DNA of 23,478 bases from JBKJZO01 sp046715235. GTDB taxonomy: Bacteria; Actinomycetota; Actinomycetes; BP-191. The stretch is from NCBI GenBank assembly GCA_046715235.1, contig JBKJZO010000065.1, positions 1 to 23,478 of the forward strand, given 5' to 3'. This document shows positions 5,213-15,200 of this stretch, one piece after another; position 1 is the first letter of the stretch; each line of letters begins with the position of its first letter. The notes beneath the pieces are model-generated. The model was not told the origin of the DNA. It was given only the letters and a program-made list of their open reading frames with translations, and did not search any database. The translations under genes and the position numbers were made by a program.

Positions 5213-7858
5213 TCAGGACGCCGAGACGGGCGCATCCGAGGTCGCGGCGGCGCCGCCATCGGCTTTGGAGCGGCCGCGACCCCCGCGGCTGCCTCGCCTG
5301 CGCTTTGGCTGGGCGCCCTCGGCAGGACCCTCCGGCGCCGCCGGGTCCGGAACAGCACCGTCGGCGTCCGCCGGAAGCTCGCCATTCGCGGCCGGGTCGG
5401 GCACTAGATCGGGCAGCGGAGCGGCCGCCCAGGCCCAGTCGTCTTCGGTGTCCTCGGTCACGCTGGCCGGTGCCGGTTTTCTCGCCATTGCGCCGTTGGC
5501 CGGCGCGTTGGCCGGCGCCGCGGTCGGCGTCTCGGACGGCGAAGCCGCGCGTACGCCGATCGTCGCCGCTGCGACGTCGAGGATCGACGTCCTTGGCTTG
5601 GCGGGCGCCTTCGACTTTGGCTCGCGGCGCGCGCGCGCCGGCTGCGGCGTCGCCGTACCGGATCCCGGTGCGCCGCCGAGCATCTCGACGTGCACCTTGA
5701 TGCCGCGACCGCTGCAGTGCTCGCAGGTCTCCGAGAACGCCTCGATGAGTCCCTGGCTGATCCGCTTGCGTGTCATCTGCAGCAGTCCGAGCGAGGTGAT
5801 CTCGGCGACCTGGTGCTTGGTGCGGTCGCGCCCGAGGCACTCCTTGAGCCGGCGCATGACCAGCTCGCGGTTGCTCTCGAGCACCATGTCGATGAAGTCG
5901 ACGACGATGATGCCGCCAATGTCACGCAGCCGCAGCTGCCGGATGATCTCCTCGGCGGCCTCGAGGTTGTTCTTGGTGACGGTCTCCTCGAGGTTGCCGC
6001 CCTTGCCGGTGAACTTGCCGGTGTTGACGTCGACGACGGTCATCGCCTCTGTGCGGTCGATGACCAGCGAGCCGCCGGAGGGCAGCCACACCTTGCGGTC
6101 CATGGCCTTGAGCAGCTGCTCGTTGACGCGGTGCTGGTCGAACAGCGGTGTCGGCTCGACCCACTTCTCCAGCCGCGGCATGAGGTCGGGCGCGAGGTAT
6201 TCGAGGTAGTCGCTGATCGTCTCGTAGTCGCCCGCACCGCTCACGATGAGCTTGGCGAAGTCCTCGTTGAAGTTGTCGCGGATCACGCGGATGACGAGGT
6301 CGGGCTCGCCGTGCAGCAGAGCCGGCGCCTTCGCCTTCTTGGCCGTCTTCTCGATGACGTCCCACTGGGCCTTGAGCCGGGTCAGGTCGGCGGCGAGGTC
6401 TTCCTCGCTCGCCCCCTCGGCGGCGGTGCGGACGATGATGCCCGCGCCTTCGGGCTTGAGCGTCTTGAGGATGCCCTTGAGCCGGGTGCGCTCGTTGTCG
6501 GGCAGCTTGCGGCTGATGCCGGTCATCGAGCCCTCGGGCACGTAGACCATGTAGCGGCCTGGGAGGCTGACCTGACTCGTCAGGCGCGCGCCCTTCTGGC
6601 CGATCGGGTCCTTGGTGACCTGGACGACGATCTCCTGGCCGCTCTTGAGAGCCTGCTCGATCCGGGGCGCCCGGCCTTCGAGCGCGCTGGTGTCGTAGTT
6701 GACCTCGCCGGCATAGAGGACGGCGTTGCGGCCCTTGCCGATGTCGACGAACGCCGCCTCCATCGAGGGCAGCACGTTCTGCACCCGCCCGAAATAGACG
6801 TTGCCGGCGTACGACGTCGCCTGCGCTTTGGTCACGTAGTGCTCGACCAGCACGCCGTCCTCGAGCACAGCGATCTGGGTGCGATCGTCGTGCTCCTGGA
6901 CCAGCATCACCCGGTCGACGGCCTCACGGCGCGCCAGGAACTCAGCCTCGGTGATGACCGGGGGACGCCGGCGCGACTGCTCGCGTCCTTCGCGTCGGCG
7001 GATCTTCTTGGCCTCGAGACGCGTCGAGCCGGACAGGCCGCGCACCTCGTCGCTGCGGGGCTCGCGGACGCGGGTCACCGTGCGCGGCGGGTCGTCGCCC
7101 GCTGCGTCGTCTCCCCCGCCACCGCGGCGGCGCCGGCGACGGCGGCGGGTGCTTGGCCCGTCCTCGGACTCATCGCCATCGGCGGCCGGACCGGCCGCGT
7201 CGTCGGTCGCTGCCTCGGCTGCATCAGCGGGCTGCTCAGCGGTGCCCTCGGCACCCTCGCGCCCGCGACCACGGCCTCGGCGACCGCGGCGGCGTCGGGG
7301 GCTCTTGGCTGCCTCGGCGTCATCCCCGCCTTCGACGGCGTCCGGCTGCGAGGACTCCGACCCGGGACCGTCGACCGCCACGGCGCGCTGCACGACGACC
7401 TCGTCGGCCACCACGATGCGCGGAGCGCGGGTACGGCGGCGCGGCGCGGCTTCGGTCGCGTCGCCCGCGTGGGCCGGCGTCGCCGGCGCGGCAAAGCCGA
7501 CCTCGGGCGGCTGGAACATGACGATCGGGGGCGCCTTCCGGGCGCGCTTCACGGGCGCTACGGGTTCGTTGTCGCCGTCGCCGGACAGCGCGGGCGGCGC
7601 CGTGACCGGTTTGTCCTCGGGCACGGTCGGCGCCACCGCCTTGCGCGGCGTGCGCTTACGGGGGGTCTTGGTGGCCGGCTCGGCGCCGTCGGCCGGCGCG
7701 GCCATCGCGGCACCGGCGTGTTCGGCGGGGGCAGCTTGGGCGGTCACTGCCGTCTCTGCGGCTACGGCCTTCTTGCGGGGGGCCCGCTTGCGGGGCGCCT
7801 TGGCGACAGCGTCGCCGGCACTCGAAGTGGGGTCAGTAGTGATGTCGTCATCGGGCAC
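5213..7858 (-). CDS. rne: Ribonuclease E/G family endoribonuclease with long N- and C-terminal extensions
   Basis: This 881-residue protein initiates mRNA decay and processes rRNA by single-strand cleavage. The catalytic core spans about 315-730. It contains an S1-like RNA-binding domain from about 347 (YAGNVYFGRVQNVLPSMEAAFVDIG) and the DNase-I-like catalytic part with VVDVNTGKFTGKGGNLEET and IVVDFIDM; D610 and D654 match the two metal-binding aspartates of E. coli RNase E. The zinc-link CEHCSGRG has C712 and C715. Residues 1-300 are a disordered Ala/Pro/Glu region with arginine-rich patches (PRKRAPRKK, PRKRTPRK, RRRRGRRGRGRGR, RRRRRRRR). The C-terminal 150 residues are similar. The start is GTG 7858, with GGAGG five bases upstream. 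Neighbouring rplU/rpmA is the usual actinobacterial context. Confidence 0.96.
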   Translation of the reverse strand: MPDDDITTDPTSSAGDAVAKAPRKRAPRKKAVAAETAVTAQAAPAEHAGAAMAAPADGAEPATKTPRKRTPRKAVAPTVPEDKPVTAPPALSGDGDNEPVAPVKRARKAPPIVMFQPPEVGFAAPATPAHAGDATEAAPRRRTRAPRIVVADEVVVQRAVAVDGPGSESSQPDAVEGGDDAEAAKSPRRRRGRRGRGRGREGAEGTAEQPADAAEAATDDAAGPAADGDESEDGPSTRRRRRRRRGGGGDDAAGDDPPRTVTRVREPRSDEVRGLSGSTRLEAKKIRRREGREQSRRRPPVITEAEFLARREAVDRVMLVQEHDDRTQIAVLEDGVLVEHYVTKAQATSYAGNVYFGRVQNVLPSMEAAFVDIGKGRNAVLYAGEVNYDTSALEGRAPRIEQALKSGQEIVVQVTKDPIGQKGARLTSQVSLPGRYMVYVPEGSMTGISRKLPDNERTRLKGILKTLKPEGAGIIVRTAAEGASEEDLAADLTRLKAQWDVIEKTAKKAKAPALLHGEPDLVIRVIRDNFNEDFAKLIVSGAGDYETISDYLEYLAPDLMPRLEKWVEPTPLFDQHRVNEQLLKAMDRKVWLPSGGSLVIDRTEAMTVVDVNTGKFTGKGGNLEETVTKNNLEAAEEIIRQLRLRDIGGIIVVDFIDMVLESNRELVMRRLKECLGRDRTKHQVAEITSLGLLQMTRKRISQGLIEAFSETCEHCSGRGIKVHVEMLGGAPGSGTATPQPARARREPKSKAPAKPRTSILDVAAATIGVRAASPSETPTAAPANAPANGAMARKPAPASVTEDTEDDWAWAAAPLPDLVPDPAANGELPADADGAVPDPAAPEGPAEGAQPKRRRGSRGGRGRSKADGGAAATSDAPVSAS

Positions 7859-7945
7859 GTGTACCTCCGTGCTCCCGGGCGCGATCTGACGCAGCCGCTC
7901 AGGAGCGTGTCGTGTGTCACCGGGCGCGCTGAGCGCTCGGAAGTC

Positions 7946-8721
7946 TTAGACCGGCGAGGCCGCGGAACCGTGGTCGATCGTCGCCGCCTTGTCATCGGCA
8001 AGCGGATCGATCATGCGGCCGGTGTCGTCGAGCACGCCCTGCGCGAGCCGAGTTGCCTCGGCCGGCGCGGTGGGTTCGAGCCCCGCCACCAGTCGCAGTC
8101 CCGACAAGACGTCGTCGGGTCGTACAGCAGGCGTCAGGTGCCGTACGACGAGGTGAAGTATCGCACAAGGCGTCCCGGCGGCGGTCTCACCACTGCGCGT
8201 GTCGACCGCGACGAGTGCGGCGCGGGCATCGAGCTGGCGCCGGCCGTCCTTGGTGATCCGCTCGACCATGACCGATTCGGCGGCGAGCAATGTCGACGCA
8301 GCAGCGGCCGCGTCGGACTCGCTCACGCCGGGCAGCCGCAACTCCCACTCCGAGGTGTCGATGCGGTCGGCAAGCGATCCGCCGGGCGATTCGACGCACT
8401 CAAGGACGTCGATGCCCGGGGGCAGGCTCTCGTCGAGCGCCCGGCGTACCGCTTCGGGCTCGCAGCGCTGCGCCAGGCCGATCTCGAGGTACTCGGCCTC
8501 GCTGGCAACCCCGGTCGGTACGGCGCCGACGTACGAGATCTTTGGGTGCGGCGAGAAGCCGGCCGAGTAGGCCATCGGCACCCGGGCGCGCCGCAGGGCA
8601 CGCTCGAACGCGCGGGCGAAGTCGCGGTGGCTGATGAAACGAAGGCGGCCGCGCTTGGTGAACCGCAGGCGCAGCTTCTGCACGGTCGGCGGCGGCGGCG
8701 GTCCTTCGGGCTGGCGCGCCA

Positions 8722-8722
<1 letters not shown>
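7946..8722 (-). CDS. Radical SAM-associated DUF2344 protein (TIGR03936 type)
   Basis: The protein has 258 residues, with the family opening KLRLRFTKRGRLRFISHRDFARAFERALRRARVPMAYSxGFxPHPKISY at about 16-63. The family is named for lying beside, or being fused to, the radical SAM protein encoded immediately upstream. It has no Cys cluster of its own and its activity is unknown. The GTG start shares one base with the upstream stop (TAGTG at 8722), so the two are coupled and probably equal the fused form seen in other bacteria. The end is TAA at 7946, 87 bases before the rne start. Confidence 0.9.
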
Positions 8723-10641
<1,919 letters not shown>

Positions 10642-10677
10642 CAGCCTTCCATCGGGACGGAGGCGTCCTCGGAAGCT

Positions 10678-11175
10678 CTAGGGTACCCGCCGCGAGTCTG
10701 CAGCTACCGATGTGCGCCTGCGGAGGCGCCCCGCGAACAGCAGCAGGAGACCCCCGAGCACTGCCGACCCGACGGCGAACATGCCCGCGAATATGGCAAG
10801 TAGAGCTGAACCGAACCCGCACCAGTCCTCGCACGTCGCCATTCGGTCGAGCCGCGCGGAGCCGAGTGTGCCGCCGACGACCCACGGCACAGCTGCGGCC
10901 GCGAGGATCACGCACGCCCAGCCTGACACCACGACCGACCTGACGGCGAAGGTGCTGGTCGGCAACGTCTCGTGCCGACGGCGATAGCTCATGCGCACGA
11001 GCGCGGCAAGGCCGGTGATGACCGCGATCGGCGCTGCGAGAAACACGATCGTGCCGGCCGCGCTGTCGAACCCGTTGTAGGTCCCACCCGGCTGCTCGGC
11101 GGAGGCGCTGGAGATCACACCCACGACGGCACCGAGACCAACCGTCACCCACGCGATCAGCGTCTTCATGGCCAT
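10678..11175 (-). CDS. Hypothetical four-helix membrane protein
   Basis: I do not recognise this 165-residue protein. It has four predicted membrane helices at about 5-26, 40-61, 79-101 and 120-149. The cytoplasmic loop is basic (RMSYRRRHE), and the tail is basic too (GRLRRRTS). The second external loop has a CEDWC pair (C115, C119) that could form a disulfide. Two starts are possible, ATG 11175 and ATG 11169; neither has a strong Shine-Dalgarno. It ends 36 bases before the radical SAM gene and starts about 210 bases after the lipoprotein gene, in the region where the conserved gene order is broken. Confidence 0.7.
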   Translation of the reverse strand: MAMKTLIAWVTVGLGAVVGVISSASAEQPGGTYNGFDSAAGTIVFLAAPIAVITGLAALVRMSYRRRHETLPTSTFAVRSVVVSGWACVILAAAAVPWVVGGTLGSARLDRMATCEDWCGFGSALLAIFAGMFAVGSAVLGGLLLLFAGRLRRRTSVAADSRRVP

Positions 11176-11387
11176 GCGTGCACGTCAGAGGGGAAGAGCG
11201 ACTCCACGGTCAAGCGAACCCTTCGATGGACTACGCGAGGGTACCGGCCCCCTGGAACCACTCCCACCGCCGGTTCGGGTCTTCTGGTCCGCGGTTTTCC
11301 GCCGACGACGAGACCGGAACCGAGATTGACCGCCGTCGCCGATCTCAGAGCATCGGCAAGACCGCGGTCGAGAGGATCCGACGGCCG

Positions 11388-11861
11388 CTACTTCTCCCGA
11401 ACATTCAGCGTCTGCTGTAACCAGGCTTGCGTCGCTGCAGAGGTCTGTGGTGCCAGGCTGAGGGCGAAGGCCAGGTACGCGCCGCGCCCATCGCTGTGGA
11501 GCGGCTTCGTCGGGCGGAGGTGGGCGGGGATCTCGTGGTCGTGTCCCACGACCAGCATGACTGCGTACCTAACAAAGAGGTCCGTAGAGATGCGTTTCGA
11601 CTGCCACGCCGGAATCAATCGATCCCCATCAAAGGACGGCACCGTCGCAGCGGCGGTGCGCGTTCTTGTGGGCAGAGGGAACGGGCTGTATGAGTGCAGA
11701 CCACTTGGCCGCGTCGGTGCGGGAACCTCGACTACGTGCTCCGGCTCAGCGGACGCATCAGCATTTGTAGTTCGTTCCGGTTCGGTTCCGCCGCAACCCA
11801 CCATCGACAAAATCAGGACACTTGCGACGACTGCACGGGATAGGCGCCGATGGCCTGGCAC
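11388..11861 (-). CDS. Lipoprotein carrying the same domain as the N-terminus of the giant protease-like protein
   Basis: The protein has 157 residues. A lipoprotein signal (RRLSR, then AVVASVLILSMVGC, lipidated C23) is followed by a Pro/Thr-rich linker (about 25-76) and one small domain at 77-152. That domain matches residues 67-142 of the giant protein encoded at 12251-17377 at roughly half of positions. Shared stretches include GDR..PAW, RY.V, IPA.LRPTKPL, YLA.ALS.APQ and AWL. The GTG start at 11861 shares a base with the stop of the preceding lipoprotein gene (TAGTG); an upstream TTG at 11912 would overlap that gene by 52 bases. The function is unknown. I infer a membrane-bound partner, inhibitor or assembly factor of the protease-like protein; it may instead be a leftover of partial duplication. 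Confidence 0.8.
   Translation of the reverse strand: MPGHRRLSRAVVASVLILSMVGCGGTEPERTTNADASAEPEHVVEVPAPTRPSGLHSYSPFPLPTRTRTAAATVPSFDGDRLIPAWQSKRISTDLFVRYAVMLVVGHDHEIPAHLRPTKPLHSDGRGAYLAFALSLAPQTSAATQAWLQQTLNVREK
11406..11633 (-). repeat. Paralogous domain copy in the small lipoprotein
   Basis: This stretch encodes residues 77-152 of the lipoprotein, the copy of the N-terminal domain of the giant protein (other copy at 16952-17179). Similarity is clear at protein level, with conservative changes along the whole length (RLIPAWQSKR against RVLPAWRAKK), so the duplication is not recent. Confidence 0.8.
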
Positions 11862-12244
11862 TACGGAGCCCGCAGCTGACTCTCGTCCAGGTGGAAGCGC
11901 TGGAGCTGGCAAACCGGCGGACCGAACTGAGCGGTTCTGCCATCGGCCGCCACCGCGAGAAGGAATCCGGTCGCATCGCAGCCCTTTGCGTCGTCGACCC
12001 TGGCCACTGTTGCGTGCACGACAGCCAGTGGCGCGAGATTCTCAGCGACGACGTACGGCGCATCCGCATCCCCGAAATGGCCGAAAGTGACTTTGACTGA
12101 GGACTCCGACTCGTTGCGCAGAGAGACCTTGTCCTTCGGTTGGCACCCGGCGGACATGCTCATCAACACCAAAACGATGATGAGTTTTCGTGAATTGGAG
12201 CACCATCGAGTGCGCGGCTTAGCTTCGCTCGGGCTGAGTAACAC
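11861..12244 (-). CDS. Small hypothetical lipoprotein
   Basis: The protein is 127 residues from GTG 12244, of which about 94 follow the lipidated cysteine C34 (h-region LIIVLVLMSM, lipobox SAGC). The mature part (SLRNESESSVKVTFGHFG, then APYVVAENLAPLAVVHATVARV) looks like a small all-beta domain, with two further cysteines (KGCDATG and PPVCQLQ) that may pair. I recognise no family. The start is uncertain: GTG 12244 lies seven bases past the stop of the giant gene with no proper Shine-Dalgarno, and ATG/GTG/TTG codons closer to the lipobox would leave too little n-region. It is tightly placed between the giant gene and the second lipoprotein gene and overlaps the latter by one base, so all three probably form one transcript. 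Confidence 0.75.
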   Translation of the reverse strand: MLLSPSEAKPRTRWCSNSRKLIIVLVLMSMSAGCQPKDKVSLRNESESSVKVTFGHFGDADAPYVVAENLAPLAVVHATVARVDDAKGCDATGFLLAVAADGRTAQFGPPVCQLQRFHLDESQLRAP

Positions 12245-12250
12245 TCCCGA

Positions 12251-15200
12251 TCATACCATCCAGACAACACCGTTCGTGAGCCGCTGGCGATCGCTATTGG
12301 GCAGGGCCGGAGCGGCCGCAGGGGGCGTGTAGCTGATCTGAACCCCAGTGGAGTACACGTGACCGGGCGTGCAGAGGTAGGTGCAACCGACAACGGCACC
12401 ACCCGCTGCCACGTCCTCGACGCTCAACCGGAACGAGACTGCTCCAGACGCCAGCTTCCACGACCCTGCCCCCGCGCTCGCTCCCGGGTCCCAGCGCCAG
12501 AGAACGCCAGTGCCAGAGATCGTGCCAACCGTTGAGCTACCGCTAGCGGCCTTCGAGTAATCCGTGACGCTGCCCGCGAGTAGCCACCCCTTCGGCGTAA
12601 CTAGCACCACGGCACCATTGACTCGTGAGCCCTTCCTCCGCGCGTAGAACGCGAAGTCGACACGCTCTGCGGCTTGCGTTGGCAGCGTGTACTGACCCGC
12701 GCCAGCAGCAAGCAGCCCGCTCGCCGTGACAACGACAACTCCAGTGGCCGAGAACGCTGAGCATTGGCTCGTCTCGGCGCCGGAAACGGAGACTCGGTAG
12801 ACCCCCTCTGACCAGCGCGCCGCGGTGAGGGTCGGCGCGATGGCGGAGCCTGTGTCGCTGGAAACGCCGACTCCCAACGAGAATGGCGTCAGCGCGCCGG
12901 AAACCGGGTGACGGTCCAATGAAAACGAAACCCTCCGACCCTCGACGCACGTAGCAGCACTCGCGGTCAAGCTCGCAGCAGGCGTGACCGATCCGCCCGT
13001 CGGAAGGATTCGGCTACCGGTGTATGCAGCCGTCGTCGTACCGCTGATCGTTATGTGCTGCGTGCAGGTCCCGCGGTTGCCGCTTGAATCGGTGGCCGTC
13101 CACGTGACCGTTGTCGTTCCAGCTGGGAACATAGCCGGCGCGTCGTTGGCAACGGCGGGCTCAGCGTCGACGACATCATTGACCGCGGGCGCGACGAGGG
13201 TGGACCCGCCGGCACTCGCGCAGACGATAGACGGCGGGGTCGTGTCGACGACCGTCACCTGCTGCGATGCCTGGACGTCGGTGTAGCCGTCCGATGCCGT
13301 CCATTGCACGGTGGTTACACCGAGCGGGAGCAATGCGGGTTGATCGTTGGTGAGACTGACGACATTCCCATCGGGATCCGATGCTGTCACTCCGGCAGCA
13401 TCGCCGGAGAAGCCGCCGGCCACGTTTCCCTCGACGGTCCGGTCGACCACGACTATTTCCGCTGGGCGGTTAAGAGTGACCCGCTGCACGCATTCCCCGC
13501 TGTTGCCGCTTGCATCAGCGGCTGCCCAGGTGACATCCGTCGTTCCGGAGGGGAAGGATGCCGGTGCGTTGTTAGAAAGGGAAGGCCTTGGGTCGACTAC
13601 GTCGGTGACGGTCGGGTCGCCCAGGACGACCGCGGTTGACGACGCAACAAGGTTCGGGGGACAGGTGATCGCCGGCGCAGTCGTGTCTTCGACAGTCACC
13701 CGCTGCGTCGCTGTCACGTCCCCTCCGTTGGCGTCCACGGCGCGCCATTGCACATCGTTTGCGCCAAGTGGCAGGAACGCCGGTTGGTCATTCGTGAGAG
13801 TCACCGCGTCGCCGTCAGGATCAGTTGACGTGACGCCTTCCGGGTTTCCGGCGAAGCCTCCCGCCGCGTTCCCTTCGACTGTCCTGTCCCGGACGACGAG
13901 CTCAGGTGGGCGGTTACACACCAGGACGAGCTCCAAGCCGGTCACTGCAGGGGGAATCGTCAAGATCTTCGAGCGGACTGTGTCCGTGCCGTCGACCGCG
14001 AGGCAGCCTGGTTTCGATGCCTCGACCCGGTAGAAGCCGGCGACGACGTCCCAGCCGAAGTGCCCGCTGCTTCCGGTCGTCACCGGGTTGTTCCGGTTGG
14101 CTGGGGACATGAGGTCTGAACCATCCGGGACGAGACTGAATGGCCCGGCCGCGGTATCCGACCGCAGCAGCCGGACGGTTGCGCCGGACACTGGCTCTCC
14201 GTTGGGAGTCACGATGGTCCCGGAGGGATCGATGTAGACCCAGAAGCTGGTCGCTTCAACCGTTCCGTCGGGGCACAGGATGGTGATCGAGATTTCGACG
14301 TACCCGTGGTTGGGATAGAACGGCCCCAGCGTCGCGCTGTACACCCCAGGATCTACTTCTACCATCGGGCCGGTGGCTAAGACGGCACCCGTCGTGTGCA
14401 TCACAACTCGATAGGAGCCCGCTCCCCCGGTACAACCCGCCGTCCGGAGCACAAGGGGATCTTCCCAGTAGACGACAGGGATACCTGCCGGGTCTCCGAA
14501 ACTGGGTGTGATGGTCGTGTCGGAATCTGCGTCGACCAACCTCGAGAGCGCGATGTCCACCGTTGTAATCGACTCGGGCGACACCGTAATCCCGTTGACG
14601 GCCCGAGGCACCGCGTCCAAGCCGACGGGCGGGAACGCGATCACGTAGTACGTGCCGGCATTGAGACCGAGGGCGTCATAGGTGCCATCGGCGCCCGTGC
14701 GCGTCATGAAGACGCAAGCGCCTTCGCGTTCAGTCTGGCATATCTGAACTGGTGCCCCGATGGCGGGCTCCCCGTCCACGGTGACGGTGCCTCTCATGCC
14801 TGACTGAGTGGGCGTCGCGCCGTTGTTGACGTGGAACACGTAGCGCCCAGGCGTATCGAGAGCGCCGACATTGTTTGCGATCAACGAGTGGGGTCCACCG
14901 TCAAGGAACTGACCGGTCTGCATCGAATAGGGGTGCATGTACGCGTGGGCCGGGTTTCCCGTGCCGGCCGTGAAGCCCACAGCCGCCGGAGTGCCGCCGT
15001 AGCCGCTGTCCCCGCCGGACGCGTCGCCGGTCTCCCAACCGACGTGGTTGTAGTTGAAGATGATGTCAAAGTCCCCGGGGCCGACGTCCGAGCGATCGAC
15101 CAGCAGAAGCTGGAAGCTGTTCAGCTTGTCCGTGTGCTCCCGGTAGTAACCGACCCTGTCCCAGTTCACGCAAAATGCGGGTCGCCCTTGATAGGTGACA

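Noticed and set aside
11178..11420. Plus-strand 80-codon frame in the gap next to the four-helix gene
   Set aside because: No recognisable motif or Shine-Dalgarno; it overlaps the end of the lipoprotein gene. The gap 11176-11387 holds only a palindrome GACCGCGGTC (11360-11369).
10972..12090. Plus-strand frame of 372 codons across the intergenic region and both lipoprotein genes
   Set aside because: Arg/Pro-rich shadow composition with no domain; the opposite strand shows two proper lipoprotein signals and a domain with a paralogue.
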